Source: Pseudoips prasinana (Eukaryota; Arthropoda; Insecta; Lepidoptera; Nolidae). From it: 64,000 nucleotides of DNA. How positions within the stretch are numbered: position 1 is the first letter of the stretch; each line of letters opens with the position of its first letter. Below are positions 10,303-22,130 of the stretch, one piece after another. The notes under the pieces are model-generated. The model saw only the letters and a program-made list of their open reading frames with translations, had not been told where the DNA came from and did no database searches. The stretch is from NCBI GenBank assembly GCA_951640165.1, contig OX621252.1:2574501-2638500 (forward strand), given 5' to 3'. The position numbers were made by a program, and so were the translations under genes.

Positions 10303-11162
10303 CATTAATTATATACTATCTTTTTTAAAAGCCTACCTGATTAGACCGTATGTTTTTCTCGCTCATGAAATTCGACCCCATAAACATGACCTGATATGAA
10401 CAGAACCTTAGTGAGCACATGAAAGGCACCTGTCATCGACATAACGCTACAAAAATAACGTTCGCAATAGAATGGACTAAAATAAAAGATAGTTTATCGA
10501 ACATCCCAGCGATTTGTCGAGTCATCCACGCGTCCGCGGGTAAATGGGGGTCCGTAAAGAAATGGAATAACCATTTAAGTACTTACAAAGAATATGGACA
10601 CCATCACACTATTTACGAGAATGTAGCGTACAGGGTTATGATCTTAAATTACAATGGTTCATTTACATTTTAACTTCATATTATGGAGTGCAAATGTTTG
10701 GTTTTTAAACACTAACATTTTAATATTATGTAAGCAATCAACTCATTACTTTTTGATGTAGTTTGTCATAATTAATTATTAGATGTCACGATCCATTAAT
10801 AATACTCGCACTATGTCAAATTCAGTGATGTTAATACCTAATAATGATGATGTCAAGTAATAAAAATGTCAATAGATTTTAATTAAATTAGTTAATCAGA
10901 TCGTAAATAATTGATCATTTTATAAGATACGAATATTTGCAATGTCAAAATTCACCGCGATACTTTAGACATTCTTCCAGGTCGTAAAAACATTTATCTT
11001 TTAACCACTGTGTATTTCTTTATTTAAATCTGGGTAAACTGACAATTAACGAAATCGCTGGCTTAATGTTAAAATTTTACGTAAGCAATTTAAGTTAATT
11101 TTTACGAGCATTAGGTTGTAATTTATCACAATTTATTTATTTGTGTTTTTTAGGTCTAGTCC
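10303..11162. other. no gene recognised
   Basis: AT-rich sequence. An 84-codon open stretch at 10419-10673 has no recognisable domain, and I do not call it a gene. Confidence 0.4.
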
Positions 11163-11333
11163 CGCCCTCTTATCGACCACAGTAAGCCAGGATCAACACA
11201 CAGGAACACAATAAGATGATACTGAGCGGAGAGTCGTAAGCCACGTCCCGGGGAATCACTTCAGCTGTCTTGGATCTCGCAGCGTAGAGAAACAATATGT
11301 TTGAAAAAAAGAGTTCTACTTCCCTCCAAGTGG
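11163..11333 (+). repeat. repeat A, copy 2 (inverted relative to the other copies)
   Basis: Reverse complement of the repeat at 3816-4012 and 15998-16190, with the same ggatc...ccggggaatc core. Degraded. Confidence 0.5.
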
Positions 11334-11512
11334 GAAATAGTAAGTCTAGAACCCCGTTAAATTTTAACTTCAGAAATCAGCTAGAACGGTTAAACCCTCC
11401 ATTAATATAAAGGATATATTTGTAAAAGTTGAACCCTTTAAATATAGATAAATTAAATTAATAGTGAAAAACCCTTGTAAAATAGCGAGTGTGCTTTAGA
11501 CCACATGACTGA

Positions 11513-11660
11513 AATAATAATAATAATATCTAGGGACAATGTCACACAGATCATCCTAGCCCCAAACTAAGCAAAGCTTGTACTATGGGTACCAGGCGAC
11601 GATATACATACTTATATTGATAGATAAAATACTTATATACATAGAAAACGTCCATGAACA
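11513..11660 (-). mobile_element. SINE family 1, 5'-truncated copy
   Basis: Contains the family 1 tail (tagggacaatgtcacacaga, then the segment gtaccaggcgacgatatac) but lacks the tRNA-like head. Confidence 0.7.
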
Positions 11661-12091
11661 AAAACGAAAAAACAACAACTGAAATAAAACTAAAGTATAC
11701 GAAACGTATCTGTCTATAAGAGAAAGAGGAAAGAAAGTGTGTGCTTGCACTTCTCTCTCTTGCCCCTACAGTAATATAGGTACCAAACGTAAGTCAAGCG
11801 TGCGCAAAGAAGGAAAAGTTTTGTAACGAAAATCAAGAAATGAAATTCCGAATTATTCATACGGAACCGCCTCGTTGATCGTGACGGAGGTGGTCTCAGC
11901 CTCGAGTTAACGAGGTGCGCCACCGTGACGCGACTTGTGAACTGTGTGTTCCGTATGTAGGTACATATACAAGTAGGTGTATAGGTACCACTGAAACGTC
12001 AACATATATACAAAATAAGTAGATATACATTGACGTTAGTGGATACATTTGAACTACGAAAACCGCCTTTACTGCCTATGTGATAAAGAAC

Positions 12092-12348
12092 GGTCACCGT
12101 AGCCTAGTTGGTAGTGCTCCTGCCTACGAAGCTGGTGGTCCTGGGTTCGAATCCCGGTAAGTGCAAATATTTGTGTGATGAGCACGAATATTTGTTTCTG
12201 AGTCATGGATGTTTTCTATGTATATAAGTATTTATCTATCTATATAAGTATGTTTATCGTCGCCTGGTACCCATAGTCCAAGCTTTGCTTGGTTTGGGGC
12301 TAGGATGATCAGTGTGACATTGTCCCTAGATATTATTATTATTATTAA
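12092..12348 (+). mobile_element. tRNA-headed SINE (family 1)
   Basis: The head has RNA polymerase III box A-like (TAGCCTAGTTGG) and box B (GGTTCGAATCC) motifs. A body with gtcgcctggtacccatag follows, then a tail ending tgtccctagatattattatt. Other full copies lie at 22752-22990, 24782-25037, 37442-37695 and 59873-60101. Confidence 0.85.
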
Positions 12349-12404
12349 CTGTAGGCTTTGGATTCTTTTGCTTGGAGCTTGGATATTGATGATTTTAAAT
12401 AATT

Positions 12405-12700
12405 GTGCCTCATAAAGGACTTAAAGCTGGCGATCCTGCACTCTCCCCAGCCGTATCGGATAGCCGTCCAAGCGGATTATTAGTGTCAAAGAATAGAGAG
12501 TCCTCCTGTCTTTGCGCATATACTGGTATATATGTAGATAATGCGTCGCGGGCGAGACCTACACTATCTGATATTTGTGTCGTTTGTGTCTGTAATTTGA
12601 GGAACCAGGAAAATGGCCCGGGGCGGGGTAAGGTTATCCACGTAGGTCGCATCTGTCACAAAAGGCGACCCCGATCCGCCTCATCGTCCTAGAAAAAAAA
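12405..12700 (+). repeat. possible degraded SINE family 3 relative
   Basis: GC-richer stretch with weak similarity to the family 3 tail (cctcctgtctttgcgcata compared with gctcctgtgtttgcgcaca). The 95-codon open frame across it has no recognised domain. Confidence 0.25.
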
Positions 12701-13960
12701 TTCATCCGGTCAGGTCGAAAATCATCATTTGTGCAATTTACCAACAACCATTGTTTAATTTGAATTTTTTAGAACGTCAAAACGTAACTCCATAAGTATT
12801 TAAATCTAAATTTAAAATATGGACCAAAACTCATAGCTCATAAAAATAAAAGTCATTACTAGACCATAGATTCTCCAAACTCCATACCTAACTGAAGCAG
12901 ACTAATAATTTGCAGCCTCTCAATAAACCGTGCAACGTTAACTTTTTGCAATATCTCCACAAAACATAGGCGACGTTTTCGGTACGCCGAGGTCGAGGGT
13001 TGGGCCTGACTAATTAGAACAAAAAACGCGGGAAAACACAAGTACGCTTGACAGTGAGTCAGAAACAAAGAGCGCGCAGTTTTCCAGCAAAAAGGTTTTA
13101 TACTTCCTCCATCATTTTATGGGAAAATGAACCCTCTATGCCGAATATAAAGCTCAGATTTGGTTTAGTTTCACAACATTGACCGGAACATTTATTTTTT
13201 GAAAACTTTGAATTTGGAATGACTTATCCAAACTCCTACTCAAAGCAATGCAGACTTTATCCCCAAGGGATTAAATCTCAATGCTATGTGATGGGAACAG
13301 TTTTATAGGGTGATTTTTGTTGTCAACGACTGCGTAGAGAAGCGCCACCGCGTCGATTGTCTCTGGCACGTTCGGGCAAAGAGGCCACAATCGATAAAGC
13401 ACGGGCGTGCGTTGTAATGAATTTATTAGAGAACCTAGTATTTTGACGAGGCATTTTGTTTTTTTTATTATTATTATTGTTGTAACTAACGATGCTACTG
13501 GAAGACTATTGTTTGCATTTCCCAATAGGTACCTACTGATTGGTATTAAGTATTTAGTTGTTTACTTTTTGCCAGACTTTTTTTATATCTGACAGTTAGT
13601 TGAATACTAGAATTGTTACATAGTTACTATTCGTATAAAATAAAAAATCACTACAATATTTTGGATAATATTCGCTTGCTTATAATATATTTCGTAGTTA
13701 CTTTTTGGATAAGATATTTATGAGTACTTAAATTGTTTTGTCACCTATAAATGGGACAAGTCAGTGACGATATTATATATTTTTACGAGCTTGTATACTA
13801 GCTCTGCCCAAATAAATTGGCATACACTATTGTGTAATAAAGCGGTACCTACCTGATATCCGTTTTACTCTCAGAACACAACTTCGACTTCGGGGTGATA
13901 CTGTGAAATATTCTTAAAAGAAAAATCTCGAAATGATTAGTCTTTATTCTTTATTCTTCT
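12701..13960. other. no gene recognised
   Basis: AT-rich DNA with a few short open frames and no domain, RNA gene or repeat that I can support. Confidence 0.4.
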
Positions 13961-14037
13961 GGTGGCGGCTGTTTCCAGTCCGCGGAGGTCCTGGTAACAC
14001 TGCGTCCAGTGATGAACTATTGTGCTCGCCGCTCCAA

Positions 14038-14930
14038 CTAAACTTCCCTGTCTAACCCTGCAACATAGATAAATTGCAGAATCTTTTTGGCAGGAGTATC
14101 GATAACATCTTCTAGGTGCAAGAAGTGTTTGCCCAGCACGGTTTTACGTTTATGCATCAGTGGCTCACAGTGACAGACCAGGTATAGAGGTGTTTCGCGC
14201 GCGTTATTGCAGAATCTACACACTCTACAGTCTCCGATGCCCACCGTAGACAGGTATTTCCTGAGACGGCAATGTCCCGTTAACGCCCTAGATATGATGC
14301 ATAAATTCCTCCTATTAAGCGCGAGGGCTTCGTTCGCAGTTTTGCGGTCGTAGCCCTTGATAGCTTTTTTGGAGTGAGTTAAACCTGGAAGTTTGTGCCA
14401 GCGTTTAATAGCTTCCTGTTGGCAATGGTTCCTTACGGTGAGATGGACTGTGCTTTTTGATATTCCGCATATCGGCTCAGGGCCAATTTAGCTCCAGCCC
14501 GTGCAAGTTCGTCGGCACTTTCGTTGCCCTCGATACCCGCATGACCCGGTATCCATCGAAGTATCACCTTGTTCCTAGGGCACAGGGTATTGAGAGTGTC
14601 AATGCAGTTCATAACCAGCCCTGGCGTTATAGTGTCAGAGTTCAAGGCTAGGAGAGCCGCCTGACTGTCTGAACGGATGTAGATTGTGTGATTGACATAG
14701 TTTTTTTGCAGGTTGGCTTCTGCACATACAATGATTCTGGTTTTATGCCAATAAACCTCTGCCTGGAAAATAGAGGCGTATTTTCCCAGTTTTTTACTGG
14801 CTTTGAATCTGGGTCGTTCCCCAAAAATTCCACAGCCTACGTCATTTCCCACTTTGGAGCCATCGGTGTACCAAATAAGGCTCCCCTTCTTCCAGGATAC
14901 TTTGTTGTTAGTCCAGTCGTCAAATTATTA
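14038..14930 (-). pseudogene. non-LTR retrotransposon RNase H and C-terminal region, decayed
   Basis: From the high-coordinate end the frame reads IWYTDGSKVGN, FQAEVYW, IRSDSQAALLAL and GNESADELARAGAK. These supply the D, E, D and D expected of an RNase H active site. A one-base frameshift near 14450 moves the reading to RNHCQQEAIKRWHKL..., leading to a C-terminal zinc-knuckle-like CRVCRFCNN...CHC and a stop at 14040-14038. The RT part is absent. RNase H followed by a CCHC-type tail fits the R1/I-type group of insect non-LTR elements; the exact clade is unsettled. Confidence 0.8.
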
Positions 14931-15083
14931 GTCAATGTGGCTGTCATGGCAATTTGTTTTTGTTTGTACTGTATTGAGACACAATAATCATATTTTATTT
15001 AAAAAAAATGATTTAAACTGAACTATAATTATTACTATAAACATGTTATGACAATTTACAAGCCCTGTTTAAAGTCTACGTAA

Positions 15084-15750
15084 GTAAAATTATTTTATAT
15101 TTTTATTTTAAAATATTGTTTTCCCAATAAAGGGTGATAATTGCACGTTGACCCACATTTTTTCTTATATTATATATAAAAAATGCGTTTTATCAATGCC
15201 GATATAATATGTTATTTACTGTGACTATCTACTACGTGGAGAACAATTAGACACAACATCTAACGCGAAACAGCTCTTTCATTTTACACACTCAAAGTCT
15301 CATATTTGCAGCGTGTAGTCTCTTCTTTTTAAATCAAACCAGAATTTGTATTACCTTTACCTCCGAGAATCTTTTCCACTTTTATTCAAAAATAAAATTA
15401 GATAAAAGGAATTTTCCCCTGAAAACCAACAAAAACAACTCCCCAAGTTTCCCCTTCTCAAATTCCCCACGTAGATATACAACGGGATCTGTAAACAAAT
15501 TTGTGAATATTATTCGTATTTATGGGGTCCCATGAATATAGAAGGGGTGAGACACCATTACGCTTTAAGATTTCCCATTCATGGGGTTAAGGAGGCCGTC
15601 TTAGTTTAAATGCAGGGGTTTCAGAGTTCATGTGATTGCTGTAAATGCCATAATTATAGCGTTTTACGGTATGGCGCTGAAGAATGGCAGGGAAATACGT
15701 TTAGTTATTAACTAGGTTGTTGTGAGGGTAGACGAATGTAACAATCATAT
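15084..15750. other. no gene recognised
   Basis: AT-rich, without recognisable coding or repeat content apart from a half-copy of the 5465-5607 foldback just before it (about 15030-15083). Confidence 0.4.
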
Positions 15751-15754
15751 CTTG

Positions 15755-15885
15755 AGACAATATTCACACAGCGATCTGATCCCAAAATAAGCAGAGTTTG
15801 TACTATGGAAACCAGATAACTGATAAATTACATATAGTACTTTTCTTTTGTAAATACATACTTATATTGATTGATACTTATTATT
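15755..15885 (-). mobile_element. SINE family 2, partial copy
   Basis: Contains the tail part (gcgatctgatcccaaaataagcagag, then gaaaccagataactga and ttttgtaaatacatacttat on the plus strand). The tRNA-like head is missing. Confidence 0.65.
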
Positions 15886-15997
15886 GGCATATAACACTTA
15901 GGACCCTTAAATTGATCCTCGGTGCTTTTGCAGCTGGCTTCTCTAGTTGCAAATCTCTCATTTCATGAGGCTATAGCCTCTTTACATCTTCCTGTCT

Positions 15998-16190
15998 CCC
16001 GCTTTGCTCTGGAGGGAAGTGGAACTATTCATTTTCGAACTCCTCCTTTTCTCTCTTTCTGATTAAATTCGTTGCGGGATCCAAGACAGTTAAAGCGATT
16101 CCCCGGGACATGCCTGAGCTTCACCGCTCAGTGACATTTCATTGTGTGCCACTGTTGATCCTGGCAGTTGCAGTGGTGGGTAAGAGGTAT
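15998..16190 (-). repeat. repeat A, copy 3
   Basis: Very similar to 3816-4012 (ctttgctctggagggaagtg at its start on the plus strand). A small hairpin with arms gggactag/ctagtccc follows at about 16200-16228. Confidence 0.6.
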
Positions 16191-16701
16191 TTTTTTTAGA
16201 CGGGACTAGACCCTCACTAGTCCCGACAAAAAAAAAATACTTGTATTGATAACACAGGTCTGCAATGGTTTTCCCCTTTCAGTTTTGATGAGCGATTTGG
16301 ATAGATTTTGGGGCGCTGATTACGGGAAAAACATTAAAAAAATTCCATTACGTCGGGATTTTTAGTTATAGATCATCTTTTTTTGTGCCTAAATTACTTA
16401 AGCCTTCCTAGTAATTTATTAATTATTTTATTTTAATCGTATCTTATTGAACAAAAAACACAAATGGTAAATGGTTAATGGCTAAATGGTTGAAGTAGAC
16501 ATTAATGAATGAGTTCTCATAAATGTAGTTAAACATAACTTTTAATTAAGTATGTGATATTCCCTTAGTATCAAAAAAACTAGTGGATTTTTAGGTCATT
16601 TGCTAAAGACCTCATTTCTTGTAGGCTAAATGATTTTTTTATAGAAATTAACTTAAATCGTTAGAAGACAGTTAATGAGGGTAGATTAATATTATTTTGT
16701 A

Positions 16702-16986
16702 CTAGCTGTGCCCGCGACTTCGGCCGCGTGTTAATTAGTTTATTTTGTAATTTTTTGTTTTTTAGTAAAATAAATGACGTTTTCTAAAATAAAAGTAGCC
16801 TAAGTCCCGTCAAAATCGGTACTGCCGTTTCAGAGATTAGCCGGAACAAACAGACAGACAGACAGACAAAAATTGTAATAAATGTTATTTTGGTGTATGT
16901 ACCGTATATATATTCATATTTATGTAGTAAAAACCGGTTATTTCAATATTACAAACAGACACTCCAATTTTATTTATTTGTATAGA
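16702..16986 (-). mobile_element. non-autonomous Helitron-like element (family 2)
   Basis: On the minus strand it begins TCTATACAAATAAATAAAAT after an A and ends CGGGCACAGCTAG before a T. A second copy is at 62388-62725. It contains a short (CAGA)n tract at about 16851-16866 and is non-coding. Confidence 0.75.
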
Positions 16987-17142
16987 TAAATAGCACCATC
17001 ACTATTTTTAAAAAGTCAGTACTTCTGTGCAATTCGTAACGCTTACTTGAAAAATTTCATCACGAAAGTGTTTAAACTCTCCGGACAACTTTTGCTACAT
17101 TTGTGGGCAATTTATGCTGAGAAAACAGCAGCATAACATAAG

Positions 17143-18735
17143 GAACGTTTATAATATGTATTTTGGCCTATCAATCGCCAATCAAGATAAACAGTGGGTC
17201 CCACATAAAGTTTGTAGGTACCACCTGCGTTCGTGAACTTCGAAAGTGGTCAAAAGGAAAGAACAATACGTTTGATCTCCTATCGCCTGTTTTATGGAGA
17301 GAACCTCAGAATCACACTGAAACTGTTATTTTTGCTGCTGCAAGACTACAGGCTACAATTCAAAAACAAAAAAGGACTTGATATATCCAATATTGCAGTC
17401 AGTAACACTCGCTGTGCATCGCGACCAGAACATTGCACCGCCATCACCGCCATACTTGGAATCATTACAAGCTGAAGACAGTGACAGTGATGTTGAAGAG
17501 GTATCTCAACCTGACGCTGAATTTGAGCCAAGTACAAGTGGAACACAATTATTTTCACAATCAGAACTGAACGACTTAACGAGAGATCTAAACCTTCCAA
17601 AAGACGCAGCTGAGCTCCTCGGATCAAGACTATCGGAAAAGAATATGCTTGCTCCTGGCACTTCATTTTCTTGGTATCGCAACAGAGAAAAAGACTTTGT
17701 ACCATATTTTGCTGAAGATCGTGATCTAGTGTATTGCGAAGACATTCCGGGCTTAGTGAAAATGTTTAACATCGAATATGACGCGAACGAATGGAGATTG
17801 TTCATAGACTCATCAAAACGAAGTTTAAAAGCAGTCCTTTTGCATAATGGCAATAAATACGCTTCAATACCAGTTGCCCATTCTGTACATTTGAAGGAGT
17901 GCTACGACAATTTGAAAAATGTTTTGGATAAAATAAAGTACATAGAACACGGTTGGATGGTCTGTGGAGAGTTTTAGGCATGCTGCTCGGTCAACAAGGT
18001 GGCTATACGAAGTACCCTTGCTTTCTCTGCGAGTGGGATAGTCGAAACAGAGGACAACATTGGACAAAGAAATAGTGGCCACCGAGGACTGAACTAGTCC
18101 CTGGAACCAAAAATGTTGTGAGAGACAATCTAGTGCCCCGAGAAAAAGGTTTGCTACCCCCTTTACACATAAAACTGGGGATGATGAAACAATTTGTGAA
18201 GGCGCTGAATAAAGAAGGAGAAGGTTTTAAATATCTACACCAGATTTTTCCATCTATATCTGAAGCTAAACTGAAAGAAGGTATTTTCGTTGGCCCGGAC
18301 ATAAGAAAATTGATGAAAGATATAGATTTCGATGAAAAATTGAGTGAAATGGAATTAGAAGCCTGGAAATCTTTTAAGGAAGTAGTGAGGCATTTTCTAG
18401 GAAACCATAAAAGTCCAAATGATGAGGAAATTGTAAAGAAAATGATTGAAAATTTCGGCAAAATGGGATGTTCGATGAGCATTAAACTTCACTTCCTTAA
18501 TTCGTATTTGGACTACTTTCCTGATAACTTGGGAGCTGTAAGTGAAGAGCAAGGCGAAAGATTTCACCAGGACTTGAAGGAGATGGAACGTCGCTATCAG
18601 GGAAAGTGGAATAAAGTAATGATGGCAGACTACTGTTGGCTATTAAAGCGTGATGATCCAAGTCTGAATTTCAAGCGAAAATCTCACAATCGGAGCTTCG
18701 GTGAAAAAAAAGCAAGATACCATAAAAGTATTTAA
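17143..18735 (+). pseudogene. decayed member of an unnamed dispersed family, possible DDE-type transposase
   Basis: Frames in order: NQDKQWVPHKVC (about 17178-17213); CVRELRKWSKGK and WREPQNH (17226-17320); CYFC, then an acidic Ser-rich stretch and FSWYRNREKD, LFIDSSKRSLKAVLLHNGN (to 17975); and, after a frameshift near 17970, GGYTKYPCFLCEWDSR, LLPPLHIKLGMMK and EEQGERFHQD (to a stop at 18733-18735). There are at least three frameshifts and an internal TAG at 18073-18075. I recognise this layout from uncharacterised proteins scattered through arthropod and cnidarian genomes. Cys/His pairs suggest two or three zinc sites. Spaced acidic residues (FID, CGE/D, EEQGE) and beta-rich then helical predictions would fit an RNase H-like transposase; that is inference. 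No terminal repeats or target duplication were found. Confidence 0.6.
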
Positions 18736-18991
18736 TATTTTTAATTTATTTATTACTGTCCCTTCAATGTATTTTTAATGTTTTAAGTTTAGTAATATAA
18801 TTGTTACTTCATTGTAATAAAAAAACTTTGTAAAGTTGGCCTTTTTTTCCGATTTCACATAAAAGGATTTTTCAAAAAAACTGAGGGTGATAGGACAAAT
18901 CCAAGTACATATTCGTAATCAGCGCACCAAAATACCTCAAGATCAGCAATCAAATCCAAAAGGGGAAAATAAGAGTTCAAATTTGCAGACC

Positions 18992-19125
18992 TGTGTAATT
19001 AAACCCAGACTCAGGACAAACAGACAGGACAGTTCATGCACACAAATATCTGTCCTGAATAGGGATCGAATTAACGAACTATGGCGTGAAAGGCAAGCAT
19101 TTACTAACCACGCTAACCGGCCCGT
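18992..19125 (-). mobile_element. SINE family 2, head portion
   Basis: Covers cccagactcaggacaaacag through taaccggcccg, the tRNA-like head of family 2 on the minus strand. The tail is missing. Confidence 0.65.
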
Positions 19126-19309
19126 TAATGTAAAAAAACACTTTAAAAAACATAGCATTTTGGACAAAAATTATTTGGGCTTCCGTAAGTATTGCCTATC
19201 AAATAAAAAAATATTTGGCATTTACAGGAGAGAAAAGCGTTTAATATTCATCTACAAAAAAACATACGGTGAAATTTATAACCTCTTTCTTTTGAATTCG
19301 GCTAAAAAT

Positions 19310-19592
19310 ATAATAGGCAGAGTTAAATGTGCCGTGGTCTCCTTCTGTGAGGCAGTCTTGCTCCAGAAGAAGGCCGCCGAGCGGAATCGGTAAAGAAGCC
19401 GATCCCGCTCACAGACGGAGGAGGCAGTGGAGCGGTGGTGGTAGCCGATAGCCCAACTCCCCCCGGGCCCCGGTGGGAGTACAGTGAGAAGGCAGCGATT
19501 TGTTTGAGCCGCAGTCGCTGGGCCGGATTGGCAGTAGTCGGCAATAGGGGAGGGCAATTCAGAACCCTCCCAGGGTACGTGTCCCGAACATC
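19310..19592 (+). pseudogene. C-terminal and 3' remnant of a non-LTR retrotransposon
   Basis: A GC-rich block begins with codons for CAVVSFCEAVLLQKKAAERNR and then a stop. I recall similar FCEAVMLQKEAAE-type endings in lepidopteran R1-like reverse transcriptases. It ends ccctcccagggtacgtgtcc, which is also the start of the insertion at 8921-9157. It is degraded by stops and lacks any RT domain. Confidence 0.5.
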
Positions 19593-19720
19593 GTGGTTAA
19601 CACAGTTTAAAGACTACAACCAGGACCGAAACTTAAGGGGTACCTTAAGTTCGATCGAAACACTTAGACGCTCAGAAACGTACACTTTGCTGCCATCTAT
19701 TAATATTATCTATCTATTAA

Positions 19721-20164
19721 ATTTGAATTTTATAGCATTATTCGCAATGCAAACCGTTAATATAATCTCAAAAATGGGAAATCATAAATTTTATCGTCCG
19801 GCGGGTCTCGAACCTGCACCATCTACCAATCCGGGGTAGGCGCTCTGCGTTAAGCTACTAGATTATATTAACGCTTTGCATTGCGAATAATGCTATAAAA
19901 TTCAAATTTAATAATTTGGAAGGTATTATCAATATGATATGATGTTTCACATGCAACTGTGAACATATCAGTCGGCCATGTTTCTAGAAAACAAAGCCGA
20001 TAGATAATACCTATATCCTCCGGAAGGGTGTTAGCAAGGGAAACCTAAATTTGATCTGCCGGCGTGTATCGTTCGTAGCTTAACGCAGAGCGCCCACCCC
20101 GGATTGGTAGATTGCAGGTTCGAGACCCGCCGGACGATTAAATTTATGATTTCCCATTTTTGAG
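19721..20164. mobile_element. palindromic composite insertion carrying inverted tRNA-like units
   Basis: A 16-bp direct repeat, attatctatctattaa, lies at 19705-19720 and 20165-20180 on either side. Inside, 51-bp arms at 19718-19768 and 19860-19910 are inverted copies with one mismatch. They enclose a tRNA-like unit on the minus strand, and a second copy of that unit lies inverted at 20076-20164. The tRNA-like unit contains a box B-like ggttcgagacc on the plus strand at about 20117-20127. A linear relative is at 25235-25410. Confidence 0.65.
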
Positions 20165-20278
20165 ATTATCTATCTATTAATCTGGTGTGCTCTATATTAT
20201 TTTTTACAAAGTAGTATTTATTTACAAAAAAAAAACTAGTTTTAGTATTAGGTAGTAGGTATATCAGTTATCTGGCTC

Positions 20279-20425
20279 ATACACGCGTTCCCGGGGCTCC
20301 TCTCAGGGTACACGTCTCGAACATCATACACGCGTTCCCGGGGCTCCCATCAGGCGCCAAGAGAAGTCCACGACAGACACATTTTGCGGATGGCATGCGC
20401 AGGCATTCCCTCTGTCTTATCAAAG
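20279..20425 (+). mobile_element. non-LTR 3'-end fragment related to 8921-9157
   Basis: Shares cgcgttcccggggctcc, caggcgccaagagaagtcca and the following gcaggcattccc with the insertion at 8921-9157. The cgcgttcccggggctcc unit is duplicated inside this copy. Confidence 0.65.
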
Positions 20426-20774
20426 AAAATATAGCCGGTGACTGTGATATCGGATTATGATCAGTGCCGCAAGAGTTTCTAAAAACCATAACTCGTTATC
20501 CAGATTATCTAAGACAACCCAGGGAAGACTTTGGCCTAAAAAAGGCCTCTCCTTTATCTAGCTGTGGACTAGCTGTACCCGCAGTTTTACCCGCATTAAG
20601 CTCTCAGAGCTTTTGGTTTTAGAAGTAAATTATTTTAATAAAAAGAAACAATACACACTACCATGTTTTTGACACACTGGTAAACTGAGAAGAAATGCAA
20701 AATGAGTGTCAAAACTGATAACAGATTAATATTATATTTTATCTTTAACGTCTTTGATTAACTATAGTCTTTCA

Positions 20775-21096
20775 TCTATATATATAAAAATGAAACCCGT
20801 TTTCCGTTGTCACGACATCACGCGTGAACGGCTGGACCGATTTCACTATTTATTTTTTTATTGTGTTTGTTATTGTCAGGAGAAGGTTCTTACGTAAAAA
20901 AAAGAATTTAAAATTGCGCGGAAAATAAGAAAATTTAAGAATACTTCACAACCAAATATTATTTCTAATCTAACCTTAGCGCTTTGGACAATATAACCTT
21001 TTTTAATGTAACTTTTTTTTATTTGACATAGTATTGACAGATAGCGTGCGTTAATAGTCATCGTTAAGACAGGACAACGTCTGTCGGGTCAGCTAG
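20775..21096 (+). mobile_element. non-autonomous Helitron-like element (family 3)
   Basis: Begins TCTATATATATAAAAATG after an A and ends GGGTCAGCTAG before a T. Non-coding. A separate Helitron-end fragment lies at about 20570-20610 (ctagctgtacccgc on the plus strand). Confidence 0.65.
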
Positions 21097-21249
21097 TAAT
21101 AGAATATAAATCGTCGAATTTCGAATAAGTGCGATCTCTAGTTTTGTTTAAAAGGTATCGCCTGCAACTAGAGATATTTATATCTGTATCTCGGGGGTCT
21201 CTACAAACATGTAACACCGTGTAGAATGCACATAGTGAGAACACAGATA

Positions 21250-21334
21250 GAACTATAAATTACACAAATAATTGTCCTATTCGGGGATCGAACCTGATAC
21301 ACGAGAGCGCCAATTTAACCAGTATCTCGCATTA
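21250..21334 (-). mobile_element. degraded tRNA-like SINE head
   Basis: Contains a box B-like ggttcgatcccc on the minus strand and the adjacent acacaaataattgt body. Short and 3'-truncated. Confidence 0.4.
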
Positions 21335-21445
21335 ATAATAATAATATAATAATTATTTATTTATTTCAAGTAACATGACTCATATTTGTTAGTATCAATA
21401 ATTCTTACACCTATTTAGTATTCCTATAACAACACACACACACAA

Positions 21446-22050
21446 TCACTGCCACTCTCCCAACACTGAGGTGGACAGCTTGCAGCAGCGACTCACATAA
21501 AGACAATCGAGTCTGCTGGCCACACAGCTCATGATAATGTTGGGGCTGACCCGTACGCGGCGCACCAGGGAAGCGCATCGTTTTCTCATAGTTGTATAAA
21601 AACAATCGACGCGAGCATCCGCAAACATCGCTGATGCATTACAAAAGCGGGGCAATCCCATCAATATCCTGAACGCATTATTATATTGTATGCGAAGGGC
21701 GCTGTACGATTTCTGCGTATAATCAGCCCACAGACTGCACGTGTAAAATGAAGTGCAGTATGCACGAAACAGAGTTTTTTTTATCACTCAGTGAACAACT
21801 TGCAAATCTGCGAGCTAATATTTGCCCTCACCGACAGGGCCTTTCGCTCACGCTCAATATCCTCATCGTCTTTCATGCCAGCGATCAAGACGTGTCCAAG
21901 ATATTTGATCTTATATAGCCGTGTGAGCGGAGTTCCATTCAGACTGACTGGTGCTTGACTGGTGATTAAGTGGACCAAAAGACGTGTATCAACAGTATAC
22001 CTTACCCACTTGTATATGTTTCGCCGGACCGTCTCGACTGGCTTTCCATT
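21446..22050 (-). pseudogene. non-LTR retrotransposon reverse-transcriptase C-terminal fragment
   Basis: The minus strand reads GKPVETVRRNIYKW, TSQAPVSLNGTPL and IKYLGHVLIAGMKDDEDIER. After a frameshift in the A-run near 21783 it reads KKTLFRAYCTSFYTCSLW and SALRIQYNNAFRILMGLPRF. This is the region downstream of the RT catalytic core in non-LTR elements. The catalytic FADD part is absent. Confidence 0.7.
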
Positions 22051-22130
22051 TTTTTTTTATTCCTTTTTACGGCTCTGGCTTCTTTGGCCTTATGAGCCTT
22101 CAGTAAATATATTTTTATATCATTTATTTC

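Noticed and set aside
10419..10673. 84-codon plus-strand frame
   Set aside because: No domain, no splice or transcript evidence, and such lengths are expected by chance.
12101..12170. True tRNA gene at the box A/box B motif
   Set aside because: The acceptor stem does not pair and the same sequence recurs in five other places with a common SINE body.
18887..19393. 168-codon plus-strand frame as a gene
   Set aside because: It runs through a SINE head, unrelated AT-rich DNA and a non-LTR remnant.
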